Part shown: one piece after another, positions 52,889 through 60,683 of the stretch
How positions within the stretch are numbered: position 1 is the stretch's first letter
How the letters are laid out: each line of letters opens with the position of its first letter
Source of the DNA: Glycomyces luteolus
GTDB taxonomy: Bacteria > Actinomycetota > Actinomycetes > Mycobacteriales > Micromonosporaceae
NCBI RefSeq assembly: GCF_027622875.1
Contig: NZ_JAPZVP010000024.1
Span: 19,653-83,652, forward strand
DNA: 64,000 nt
Direction: 5' to 3'
Notes under the pieces: generated by a model
The model's input: only the letters and a program-made list of their open reading frames with translations
Databases searched by the model: none
Told to the model about the DNA's origin: nothing
Translations under genes and position numbers: made by a program

Positions 52889-54055
52889 TCAGCCGGCGGC
52901 ATCGGACGGAGCTGCCGCAGCGGTGAGCAGCCGGTGCCCCGCGCGTTCAGGCCGGACCCCCGGGCCCTCAGGCCGGGGAAGGTGCGGCCGGGGAGCAAGA
53001 GCGGCGATCGCGTTCTCGTCCACCCGCACACCGAGGCCGGGTGCGTCGCCGAGAATGTAAGAGCCGTCCTCGATGGCGTGCTCGACTTCGATGCCGACGG
53101 GCGGGTGCAGGTCCTGCAGCTCGCTGGCGAGGTGGTTGGGCACGGCTGTCGCGGCGTGCAGCAGTCCGACCGGGATGTTGCCGATGGGGCTGACCGGCAG
53201 GTCGAACGCGTGCGCCAGCGCGGCCGTGCGCAGGAAGTGAGTGACGCCGCCGACCGCGGCGGTCTGGACGATGTCGACCCCGCCCGCCTTGAGGAGCGGG
53301 CGGAACTGCTCGAGTCCAGTGAGGTTCTCGCCTGTGGCGATGGCGGCGCGGACGCCGCGCTGGACCACGGCCAAGCCTTCGGCGTCCCAGCGCCGCACCG
53401 GTTCCTCGACCCACGCGAGGTCGAGCGTGCGCTCGAGTTCGCCGATGTGGCGGACGGCCTGTTTGCGCGACCACGTCTCGTTGGCGTCGAGCATGAGACC
53501 CGGCCGCGCGGTGCCGGCGTCGGCCAACACTTCTCGCACTAGGGCGAGACGGCGGCGGTCGGCTTCGGGATCGATGCCGCCCTTGAGCTTCGCCGCCCGC
53601 AGTCCGCGCTCGGCATAGACGACGTAGGCATTGACCAGCTCTTCGTCGCCCAGGCCGATATCGAGTCCCGAGGCGTAGGCGGGCACGCGCCGGTCGCGAC
53701 CGCCCAGGAGGAGCCACAGCGGCTGCCCGGCCGCCTGCGCCTTGATGTCCCACAGGGCGGTGTCGAGCGCGCCGATCGTCCCGAACAGAGCGCCGTTGTG
53801 GCCGGCCTTGAAGGCGTAGCGCAGCATCCGGTCGTACAAGGCGGTCACACTCCGCGGATCCTCGCCTTCGATCGCGGCGAACACGGTCGCCGCTTCGGCA
53901 TGCGATCCCAGCCCGACTCCGGTGATCCCCTCGTCGGTGTCGACCAGGAGCACTGGCAGGACGGTGACGCCGTCATCGAGGACACCGTTGGCGTCGCCCA
54001 CCGGGCGATCCCACTCCTGGATCGTCGTAAACGTTCGGAAACCGGTGATGCGCAT
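52889..54055 (-). CDS. Enolase-superfamily (mandelate racemase-like) sugar-acid enzyme
   Basis: The 388-residue protein starts MRITGFRTFTTIQEWDRPVG. It has the capping domain, KLKGG (base Lys in RAAKLKGGIDP), metal ligands Asp in GLMLDANETW, Glu in AWVEEPVRRWDAEG and Glu in ATGENLTG, as expected for acid-sugar dehydratases or cycloisomerases. AAGGG precedes ATG 54055, and a permease fragment ends just upstream. Likely dehydrates an aldonate or related acid. The last ~35 residues are Pro/Arg/Ala-rich and may be an extension. Confidence 0.88.
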   Translation of the reverse strand: MRITGFRTFTTIQEWDRPVGDANGVLDDGVTVLPVLLVDTDEGITGVGLGSHAEAATVFAAIEGEDPRSVTALYDRMLRYAFKAGHNGALFGTIGALDTALWDIKAQAAGQPLWLLLGGRDRRVPAYASGLDIGLGDEELVNAYVVYAERGLRAAKLKGGIDPEADRRRLALVREVLADAGTARPGLMLDANETWSRKQAVRHIGELERTLDLAWVEEPVRRWDAEGLAVVQRGVRAAIATGENLTGLEQFRPLLKAGGVDIVQTAAVGGVTHFLRTAALAHAFDLPVSPIGNIPVGLLHAATAVPNHLASELQDLHPPVGIEVEHAIEDGSYILGDAPGLGVRVDENAIAALAPRPHLPRPEGPGVRPERAGHRLLTAAAAPSDAAG

Positions 54056-54057
54056 GT

Positions 54058-54178
54058 CATCCCTTCGTGGACCGCGGTGATGCCCGCGGCGATCTGGCGT
54101 TGAAAGACGAGATAGAGCAGCAGCACCGGGAGCGCGGCGATGAGCACTCCTGCGGCGAAGGTCGGGATGTCGGCCGCG
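54058..54178 (-). pseudogene. 3' fragment of a MalG-type ABC permease gene
   Basis: The frame encodes GVLIAALPVLLLYLVFQRQI followed by AAGITAVHEG, the characteristic C-terminus of carbohydrate ABC permeases (ALPxLLxYLxFQRxIxxGIT). Upstream coding sequence is missing and no in-frame stop follows; the frame runs into the enolase-superfamily gene. The remainder of the gap to 54372 has no supported gene. Confidence 0.7.
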
Positions 54179-54372
54179 CAGGGAGCAGCATTCGCGAGCC
54201 GCGGAACCGCAACCGGCCCAGCACATACGGCGCGAGACGGTCGGCGAATGGCCGCCGCGCCCCTCGGGCGGGCCGGCACCGCGAGCTCGTCGGGCCCCCG
54301 GCCCGCACCGTCGAGGTGCGGGCCGGGGAGGGTGTGCTCGTGTCCGGCACGGTCTCGACTTCTCGCATCGCG

Positions 54373-57345
54373 TCAGACCGCCTGGTCGCCGTCGGTCGCC
54401 TCCACGGTCTCGACGGTGAACTCACTGAACTGCGCCTGACCGACCGAGGTGGAATGAGCGGTGAAGATCATCCCCGCATCCTGCGTAGCGGACGTCCCCG
54501 CTGCGGTCACGGGAGCGCCGAGCTGCGTCCAATCGGTGCCGTTCGCCGAAAATTCGGCCGTGACCTGGTCGCCCTCGCGGGAGAGCCGGAGCCAGACCGG
54601 GGCCGCGGCCGGCTGCTGCCGTCCTTGGTCGAGGAATCCGTCCCCATCGGAGTCCCACTGAAGGCTCACGCCGTTGTCCGGTGTGGCCACCAGTACGACG
54701 TACCCGGTCGCCTCCTCGGGCTCGGTGACGTCGTTGCGGATCACGAGGCCGGCCTTGGTCCACGGGTTGACCGGATCCACCGCGTCGACCCGCACCGTGA
54801 CGACCGAACCCTCTTGGAAGGAATCCGGAGCGTAGACGGTGCCGTATTCGTCGTCGCGCTGGCCGCCTGCCCCCCAGATGTCGGCGCCCGCATTGCGGAT
54901 GGCATAGGCACCGTCGAGTTCGCCGAGCACGCCCGGCACTGAGCCGTACGTGCGCAGAGTGGACACCGGCGCGCCGACTGCCGTTGCAGCGTTCACCTTC
55001 CGGGAGTTCTGGTCGCCGTTCACGGTGAAGCCGACGGCGACTTCGACCGTGCCGACCTCGATGGGTTCATCGACTGACTCAGGAGCGGTGAGCCGCAGCT
55101 CGATCTGGGCCGAACCACCCGCTTCCAGGGAAGCGGGCACCTCGTCGACCGGCTCGACGGTCCAGCCTTCCGAAGCCGTGGCGGTCAGCGACAGGTCGGT
55201 CAGGTCCACGTCCTCGGCGACGTTGGTCAGGATCAGTTCGACCGTGATCGCCGATCCCGGTGCGACCGAGCCGTCCGCTGTGATGTCGACGGCCAGTTCC
55301 GGGCGGCTCGGGTCGGTGCCGGTCCGCAGTTCGGGCGCGATCCCGGCGTTGTAGATGACTCGGGCGGCGTCGGCGGGGACCGACTCGCCGCGGGCGAGTC
55401 CCACCGTGCCGGTGACAGTGTTCGTCCCGCGCCCGTCAGCGAAGTTGGCGCTGCCGCCGATCACCCAGTTGTCGGTGTAGGCGACGTCGCCGGTGTGGTT
55501 GTTGGAGCGCTGGTTGAAGAACTGGGTGTGCGCGGCGTCGAAGACGTTGCCCTTCACGGACCAGTAGCGCGAGCCCTCGTCGAAGTAGACGGCCGCGCGT
55601 CCGGTCGGGGGATCGTCGGGGAGGCGGATGTAGTTGCCTTCGAGCACACTGCCGGGTGCGGCCGACAGGTTGTAGAACGCGGCGCCGTCGTTCATCTCCA
55701 GCATGACGTCGTGGAGGTAGTTGAACGCGATGTGGTTGTCCACCAGCGTGGTGGGCGTGTCGTAGATCGGCTGGTAGTTGTAGAGGCCGCGTTCCAGGTA
55801 TTCGGGGCTGCCCCCGGGATCGTGGGCGCCCCAGCCGTAGCCGGTGTTGATGCCCGAGTACGGCAGGTTCCGCACCTCGTTGCGGACGATGTTCGCGCGG
55901 GTCACGTAGGTGGCGAGGATTCCCGCCCCGTCCTTGTACTCGATGGCGACGTTGTCGACGAGGTTGTCGCTGATGGTGACGTCCTCGACGATCATGCGTT
56001 CATCACTGGGGTGGTGCGAGTCGAGTGCGATGCCCCCGGCCACGATTGCCTGGCCTGCGGTCTCGTGGAACTGCGAGCGGGTCACGACGATGTCGGAGGC
56101 GCCGAGGCCGATGCCGGTGGCGTGCGCGTTGGCGTCGTTGCCGATGCCGAGGCCCACGGACCCGATGCCGGTGTAGACGTTGTCGCTCAGTTCGATGCGG
56201 TGCGCCGCCGACACCTGGACGGCGGCGGGCATCTGGAGGAAGGTGTTGCGTGCGCCTTCGAACTCCTTGCAGCCTTCCGCGCAGGTGGCGAAGGCGTCGG
56301 CCGGTCGGTCGTGGTCGCTGCCGACGAGGTACGCGCCGGTCTGCTGGCTCGCGTAGCCTTCGTCGGTGCTCGGGGTCGTCCAGGTCGTGCCGGTGAATTG
56401 GATGCCGGAGAACCGAAGGTCGTGCACGGGTTCGTCGTAGGTGCCGCCGATCTCCAGGAGTGTTTCGAGGCGAGGCAGTTCGACGCTCGCCTCGGTCACG
56501 TCCTGGCCGTCCAGGGGTTTGTAGTAGACCTTGCCGGCTTCCCGGTCCAGGTACCACTCGCCGTCCTCGTCGAGGAATTCGCGGGCGTTGACGATGTAGA
56601 GCGGACCGGCGCGGAAGGTGCGCTGGACGGTGTCCCAGCCCCACGTGTTGTTGTTCCAGGCGGGCTGGGCCATCGCGATGCGGTCGGCGGTGATGTCGGC
56701 GACCGGGGACCGGCGGTGGGTGAAGGATCCGACGAACTCCAGTTCGGTGCGGTCGGGCTGGTCGATGTCGGCCAGCCATGCCAGTGAGTCGGCCAGGTCG
56801 ACGCCGTCGGCGGTGAAGGTCAGGGCGTCGCGGGGGAGTTCGGTGCGGGCGCGGGTGGCGAGACGGCCGTCCACGTAGAGCTGCCTTGCCTCCAGGTTCG
56901 CGTCTGCGGGGGCGGGCGCCTCCCACACACCGGGCATCGCGGTCGACTCGGTCCAGCCGGTGACCGGCGAGGCGCCGGAGATGACGGGCGTCTCGCCAGG
57001 GGCCGCGGTCCAGGTGATCGGGTGGTCGGCAGAGCCCGAATCGCGAGCGTCGAAGCGGAGGGGTTCGGTGAGGCGGTAGGTGCCGCCGGCCAGTTGCACC
57101 ACGATGTCGCGGTCGTGGCCGTCGGCGCTACGGACGACTTCTTGGGCCCGCTCCAGTGAGCACGGGACCTGCGGTTGGCACCAGGCGGTGCCCTTGCCGT
57201 CCGGGCTGACGTACAGCGTGAGCGTGCGGTCCTTGCCGGCCGCTGCCGCCGGGTTACCCAGCATGGCCACCACGCAGGCGATCGCGGCGCCGAGCGCGGC
57301 GAGTGCGAGGGCGGTTCGACTTCGTTGTCTTGTAGCAGGGGGCAT
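54373..57345 (-). CDS. Large secreted right-handed beta-helix glycan-active protein
   Basis: The 990-residue protein has a signal peptide (TALALAALGAAIACVVAMLG ... AAAA), then TLYVSPDGKGTAWCQPQVPC and a beta-helix of the GH141-like type with DGAGILATYVTRANIVRNEV, FNYLHDVMLEMNDGAAFYNL and similar coils. A NEW3-type alpha-galactosidase-associated domain follows at about 680-780 (ITVELILTNVAEDVDLTDLS). The C-terminus (about 790-980) resembles a DUF1349/LamG-like sandwich (FSANGTDWTQLGAPVTAAG). It shares the beta-helix architecture of the protein at 50251. Probably an extracellular glycosidase. Substrate not evident. Confidence 0.85.
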   Translation of the reverse strand: MPPATRQRSRTALALAALGAAIACVVAMLGNPAAAAGKDRTLTLYVSPDGKGTAWCQPQVPCSLERAQEVVRSADGHDRDIVVQLAGGTYRLTEPLRFDARDSGSADHPITWTAAPGETPVISGASPVTGWTESTAMPGVWEAPAPADANLEARQLYVDGRLATRARTELPRDALTFTADGVDLADSLAWLADIDQPDRTELEFVGSFTHRRSPVADITADRIAMAQPAWNNNTWGWDTVQRTFRAGPLYIVNAREFLDEDGEWYLDREAGKVYYKPLDGQDVTEASVELPRLETLLEIGGTYDEPVHDLRFSGIQFTGTTWTTPSTDEGYASQQTGAYLVGSDHDRPADAFATCAEGCKEFEGARNTFLQMPAAVQVSAAHRIELSDNVYTGIGSVGLGIGNDANAHATGIGLGASDIVVTRSQFHETAGQAIVAGGIALDSHHPSDERMIVEDVTISDNLVDNVAIEYKDGAGILATYVTRANIVRNEVRNLPYSGINTGYGWGAHDPGGSPEYLERGLYNYQPIYDTPTTLVDNHIAFNYLHDVMLEMNDGAAFYNLSAAPGSVLEGNYIRLPDDPPTGRAAVYFDEGSRYWSVKGNVFDAAHTQFFNQRSNNHTGDVAYTDNWVIGGSANFADGRGTNTVTGTVGLARGESVPADAARVIYNAGIAPELRTGTDPSRPELAVDITADGSVAPGSAITVELILTNVAEDVDLTDLSLTATASEGWTVEPVDEVPASLEAGGSAQIELRLTAPESVDEPIEVGTVEVAVGFTVNGDQNSRKVNAATAVGAPVSTLRTYGSVPGVLGELDGAYAIRNAGADIWGAGGQRDDEYGTVYAPDSFQEGSVVTVRVDAVDPVNPWTKAGLVIRNDVTEPEEATGYVVLVATPDNGVSLQWDSDGDGFLDQGRQQPAAAPVWLRLSREGDQVTAEFSANGTDWTQLGAPVTAAGTSATQDAGMIFTAHSTSVGQAQFSEFTVETVEATDGDQAV

Positions 57346-57585
57346 TGCTCCACAGCTCCGTTCGTTGAGTGATGTTCGGATGCAAGGTGTTCGGGCTTCC
57401 GTTCTGCATGTCTTCAGCGGTTGTGGAGAACCGGTCGGCCGCTCGGAATCTGGGCGACGATGTTGGTGTCGGACGCGATTGCGCCGGCGTCGAGAAGGAG
57501 GCGGCCCATGCTGCTCGTTGCTTCATTGCAATCACTCTCCCGAGGTGTCCGGTCGCCTGCTCATCAGCCTGAAACATAGAACGTA

Positions 57586-57600
57586 TGACGTCTGATGTCA
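57586..57600. promoter_or_regulatory. Candidate FadR-type operator
   Basis: TGACGTCTGATGTCA is an inverted repeat (TGACGTC/GATGTCA) in the divergent promoter between the large beta-helix gene and the GntR gene. TAGACT at 57612 may be a -10 box for the GntR gene. Confidence 0.6.
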
Positions 57601-57645
57601 AACGCGTGTCGTAGACTGACCGCGACCACCGGGCATGGAGGAACT

Positions 57646-58416
57646 ATGACGGATCTGCGGCACTCCGCCACGGAGCATCCACCGCGCCAGGAGTGGACCC
57701 GGAGACCGGCCAATCTGGCCAAGGCGATCACCGCGGAGCTGGTGCGGCGCATCGTGCTCGGCGAATATCCAGCGAACTCGTCGCTGCCGCCGGAACCGGC
57801 CCTGTGCGAGGCGTTCGCGGTGAGCCGGACTGTCGTGCGGGAGGCCGTGAAGATCCTTCAGGAGAAGGGCATGGTGCGGATCCGCCGGGGAACGGGCACT
57901 ACAGTGCGGCCTCAGACGGAGTGGAACATGCTTGACGAGGCCGTGCTCGCTGCGACTGTCGAGGCGGATCGAAGCCTGGCGGTCCTCGATGACCTCGTCG
58001 TGACTCGGCGCCTGCTCGAGTCCGACATGGCGAACGTCGCGGCCCGCTCGGCCGACGACGCGTTGATCGAGCGGCTGCACTCACAGGTCGACCGAATGGA
58101 CGAGCTCGTGGACGACGTCGTCGCCTATAAGGAACACGATCGGGACTTCCACGACTCCGTCATGCGGGCCTCGGGCAACCGCATTGCACGTGCGGTCGTG
58201 CGGTCGCTGGAAGGCCAGGTCCTCAACACCGCCGGTTATATGGGCAAGGATGAACGCGATTTGTGCGTGGCGTCGAACCAGGGACACCGCCGCGTCTACG
58301 AGCGCATCGCCGCGCGTGATCCAGAAGGGGCGGCCGAGGCGATGTTCAACCACATCACCGAGGCCTGGCTGGCCCGCCGCATCGACCAAGGCGACCCGAC
58401 CCGACTCGACAGGTGA
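57646..58416 (+). CDS. GntR-family (FadR/FCD) regulator
   Basis: The 256-residue protein has a winged helix (GEYPANSSLPPEPALCEAFA, VSRTVVREAVKILQEKGMVR) and an FCD domain (VTRRLLESDMANVAARSADD, EHDRDFHDSVMRASGN, SNQGHRRVYERIAARDPEGA). GGAGGAA precedes ATG 57646. It is divergent from the large beta-helix gene, probably its regulator, and may sense a sugar acid. Confidence 0.9.
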   Translation: MTDLRHSATEHPPRQEWTRRPANLAKAITAELVRRIVLGEYPANSSLPPEPALCEAFAVSRTVVREAVKILQEKGMVRIRRGTGTTVRPQTEWNMLDEAVLAATVEADRSLAVLDDLVVTRRLLESDMANVAARSADDALIERLHSQVDRMDELVDDVVAYKEHDRDFHDSVMRASGNRIARAVVRSLEGQVLNTAGYMGKDERDLCVASNQGHRRVYERIAARDPEGAAEAMFNHITEAWLARRIDQGDPTRLDR

Positions 58417-58663
58417 CGCACCGATTTCGGGCTGAGCTCAGGCCGTGGCGAGCGGGCGCCCGCTGTCGCGCCAGCCGAGGACGCCGCCGTGCCTGCCGAC
58501 CGGCTGCGGAGTCGCGCAGGTCGGTGTAGCCGGTCGCGCTCGTCGGCGTTTCTGAAGCGGGCGCGCACCCGGAGAGCGGACTGCCGCACGCGGCCGCGCA
58601 CCACGTTCAGGTTGCTGTCCGACCTCGGGCTGACGCAGGCCTGAACTGCGAACCGAAACACAC

Positions 58664-58693
58664 GGCCGGGCGATCCGCATGGATCGCCCGGCC
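58664..58693 (-). terminator. Terminator of the 28-codon gene
   Basis: GGCCGGGCGATCC-GCAT-GGATCGCCCGGCC, a perfect 13-bp stem, ends about 20 nt after the small ORF stop. The 58417-58663 gap before it holds no supported gene. Confidence 0.75.
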
Positions 58694-58712
58694 GCTACGT
58701 GTTCGGCTTTCG

Positions 58713-58799
58713 TCAGGCAGCCTCGGCGTATCTGTTGAAGTCGAGGCGGTCGGCGAGTCCGGCTCCAGTGAAGGCCTCCTCGATCTCGACCGGTTCCAT
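58713..58799 (-). CDS. Small gene encoding a 28-residue peptide
   Basis: ATG 58799 has a strong ribosome site (GGAGGGA, about 7 nt upstream). The peptide begins MEPVEIEEAFTGAGLADRLD and ends FNRYAEAA before TGA 58713; it is acidic at the N-terminus. A strong terminator follows. No maturation enzymes adjoin, so I cannot say whether it is a precursor peptide, a small regulator or a gene remnant. The upstream 58800-58900 region contains the palindrome TTCCTAGGAA (58883-58892). Confidence 0.5.
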   Translation of the reverse strand: MEPVEIEEAFTGAGLADRLDFNRYAEAA

Positions 58800-58964
58800 C
58801 GGCGCTCCCTCCAGATGGCGCCCATTCCTCACGAGAGGCACGCCTGTGCCTGCCTTCGCGAGAAATATTCCACAGAAGTATCTTCCTAGGAATCTTGTTG
58901 GGTTAAGCTCACACTGCCGGACCGCTGCCGCGGTTCCGGATCATCGATAGTGAGGAGTGGCGTC

Positions 58965-59345
58965 ATGGGCGCACCCGCCATGGGTTCGATCGGCTGGTTC
59001 GAGTTCGGTACGGATCAGCCCGACAAGGTCAAGGAGTTCTACGGGGAGCTGTTCGACTGGCAGTTCAGGCTCAACACCGACCTGCCCGGCGTGAACTACC
59101 ACGAGATCACCACCACCCCCGGCCAGCCCGCCTCGGGCGGCATCTTTGAATCGGGGGGCAGGTTCGAGGACTACGCCGTCTTCTACGTCCTGGTCAAGGA
59201 CGTGGCGGCGGTCGTGAAGCAGGCCAAGGGCCTCGGCGCCGAAGTGACCATGGAGCCGGTCACCGACGCCTCCGGGATCACCTTCGGCCGCCTGCGCGAC
59301 ACCGCCGGCAACCACTTCGGCGTCTTCTCGCCGCCCGCGAAATAA
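58965..59345 (+). CDS. VOC-family (glyoxalase-fold) protein
   Basis: The 126-residue protein has two beta-alpha-beta-beta-beta units: GSIGWFEFGTDQPDKVKEFY followed by GELFDWQFRL, and VFYVLVKDVAAVVKQAKGLG with FGRLRDTAGNHFGVFSP. This is the short, single-repeat-pair form common in actinobacteria (27 kDa antigen/CFP30B-like). GAGGAG lies seven nt before ATG 58965. Metal site and substrate are unclear. Confidence 0.87.
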   Translation: MGAPAMGSIGWFEFGTDQPDKVKEFYGELFDWQFRLNTDLPGVNYHEITTTPGQPASGGIFESGGRFEDYAVFYVLVKDVAAVVKQAKGLGAEVTMEPVTDASGITFGRLRDTAGNHFGVFSPPAK

Positions 59346-59355
59346 GACACGCAGG

Positions 59356-59393
59356 GAAATGCCCGCCGTCCAACTGGTCGCGGCGGGCATTTC
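59356..59393. terminator. Bidirectional terminator between VOC and marR genes
   Basis: GAAATGCCCGCCG (59356-59368) pairs perfectly with CGGCGGGCATTTC (59381-59393). It lies between two convergent genes. Confidence 0.8.
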
Positions 59394-59417
59394 GCGATTG
59401 CCGGACTGGCGAGGCAG

Positions 59418-59861
59418 TCAGCGGGGAGTCGGCAGCGCGCGGCCCGCGGCCCGCAGTTCGACTAGGGTTTCATGAAGCTCTGTAATCCGCTGGCGCGGCA
59501 CGACCGACCCGATCCGCGCCTCCAGTTCGTTCTCGAAAACACGCATCGCCGCCGCCAGTGCTTGCCGCCCTTGGGCCGTCAGCTCGATGACCGACGAGCG
59601 GCGATCGCTCGGATTTGGGTGGCGCACGCAGTATCCGGCGGCTTCGAGCTTGTCGACGACCTTGCTCGTGCCTCCGACGCTGATCGAGAACGCCGCGGCG
59701 ATATCCCGCACCCGACTGCCGGAATGCTGCTCCAACAGGTCCATGATCTCGAACCAGGTGAGCGGCAGAGCGCACTCGGCCTGGAGGCGCGCGTCAATGG
59801 CATCCCACAGCTCAACCTGGAAATAGACCAGCTCATGAAAGAACGACTGCAGACCAGCCAC
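59418..59861 (-). CDS. MarR-family regulator
   Basis: The 147-residue protein has a winged helix (LPLTWFEIMDLLEQHSGSRV, DIAAAFSISVGGTSKVVDKL, wing NPSDRRSSVIELTAQG). GTG 59861 follows GGGAAGG. A palindromic operator lies 20 bp upstream of the start, related to the one for the MarR at 18.3 kb, so it is probably autoregulated. Target genes are not evident beyond itself. Confidence 0.88.
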   Translation of the reverse strand: MAGLQSFFHELVYFQVELWDAIDARLQAECALPLTWFEIMDLLEQHSGSRVRDIAAAFSISVGGTSKVVDKLEAAGYCVRHPNPSDRRSSVIELTAQGRQALAAAMRVFENELEARIGSVVPRQRITELHETLVELRAAGRALPTPR

Positions 59862-59880
59862 GCTATGCCTTCCCAGGAAT

Positions 59881-59898
59881 TAGCTTCAAGCGAAGCTA
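59881..59898. promoter_or_regulatory. MarR-type operator
   Basis: TAGCTTC-AAGC-GAAGCTA, perfect 7-bp arms, just upstream of the minus-strand marR gene. Shares TTAGCTT-N-AAGC with 18242-18258. Confidence 0.6.
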
Positions 59899-60119
59899 CA
59901 TGGTACCTCTCCCACCAAATCGAACCTGGCGGTTGTCTGGCAGGAGCAGCAGGGCGCTCTTGCGCTCATACGGCCCTGATCATGGATGTGCCGGTCGTAC
60001 GTCGCCGGGAGTAGGAAACTCAGAGTGGAGTCGTGTTCTTCCAGTTCGGGGGCGTACGAATCTGTGACTACATGACCCGGGTGGGTCTCATATCCCAAGG
60101 CCCTAGAAATTAGTCGATT

Positions 60120-60206
60120 ATGGATGGCATTGCGGAGCCAATTTACGAGCCATTCGCTGCGGAAAACGATGCTCAACGTTGCCGGACAATGACTATTGAT
60201 GACTAA
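60120..60206 (+). CDS. Small conserved ORF beside the right att site
   Basis: The 28-codon frame starts MDGIAEPIYEPFAAENDAQR and ends with MTIDD. It corresponds residue by residue to the ORF at 13193 (starting MDGLSEPIYEPFAVENDAQS) and ends 53 nt before the att core, versus 41 nt in the other copy. An in-frame TAG lies just upstream, so here ATG 60120 is the most upstream start. No clear ribosome site. Function unknown. Confidence 0.4.
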   Translation: MDGIAEPIYEPFAAENDAQRCRTMTIDD

Positions 60207-60258
60207 CGCGCGGTATGATCTACCTGCGAGGATGGTCAGGATATCGGACTTTGAGGCG

Positions 60259-60328
60259 CATAAAATAGACTTGAGGTGCTAGTGTCCTATTATGGACGTG
60301 GGGGTTCAAGTCCCCCCTCGCGCACAGA
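60259..60328 (+). repeat. att core: 3' part of tRNA-Leu (right copy of the 70-nt direct repeat)
   Basis: Identical over 70 nt to 13332-13401, in the same orientation. The ~180 nt upstream are also related between copies but diverged, whereas downstream sequences differ. This is the expected pattern for att sites between tandem related elements. No matching tRNA 5' half is present. Confidence 0.8.
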
Positions 60329-60330
60329 CT

Positions 60331-60356
60331 AAAGGCCCTGGTAACAGGGCCTTTTT
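60331..60356. terminator. Terminator between att site and second integrase
   Basis: AAAGGCCCTG-GTAA-CAGGGCCTTTTT; perfect stem with T-run, in the same place as the terminator at 13406 but with a different sequence. Confidence 0.85.
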
Positions 60357-60683
60357 CGTGTCTTTCGGGCAGGCCCGGGGTCCCGGGTGGCGCCTTTGTA
60401 GAGGGCCGCGGGGAGCCAATAGGGGAGCCATTCGGTCCGTTTCTTGGAGCCGTTCGCGAAGGCGCCGTTGCGGATCGGCCATTGCCGGTCATTGCTGGTC
60501 GTTAGCCAATGATGGCGAGTGGTCGTTGGCATCGAGGCTTTGATCTGGGAGTTCGCTCGTTCCGGGGTTACTGGTCGGTGAGCCAATCGGGCCTGGTAGT
60601 CGTGCTTACTCGCGGGTCAGGGGGACGAGTGCGGCCCCCGGCGGTGGTTCCACCGAGGGCCGCTGAAGCGTCCGTTCGATGGG

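Noticed and set aside
54250..54365. A glycosidase C-terminal remnant on the plus strand (RTVEVRAGEGVLVSG)
   Set aside because: The likeness is too short and generic to name a family.
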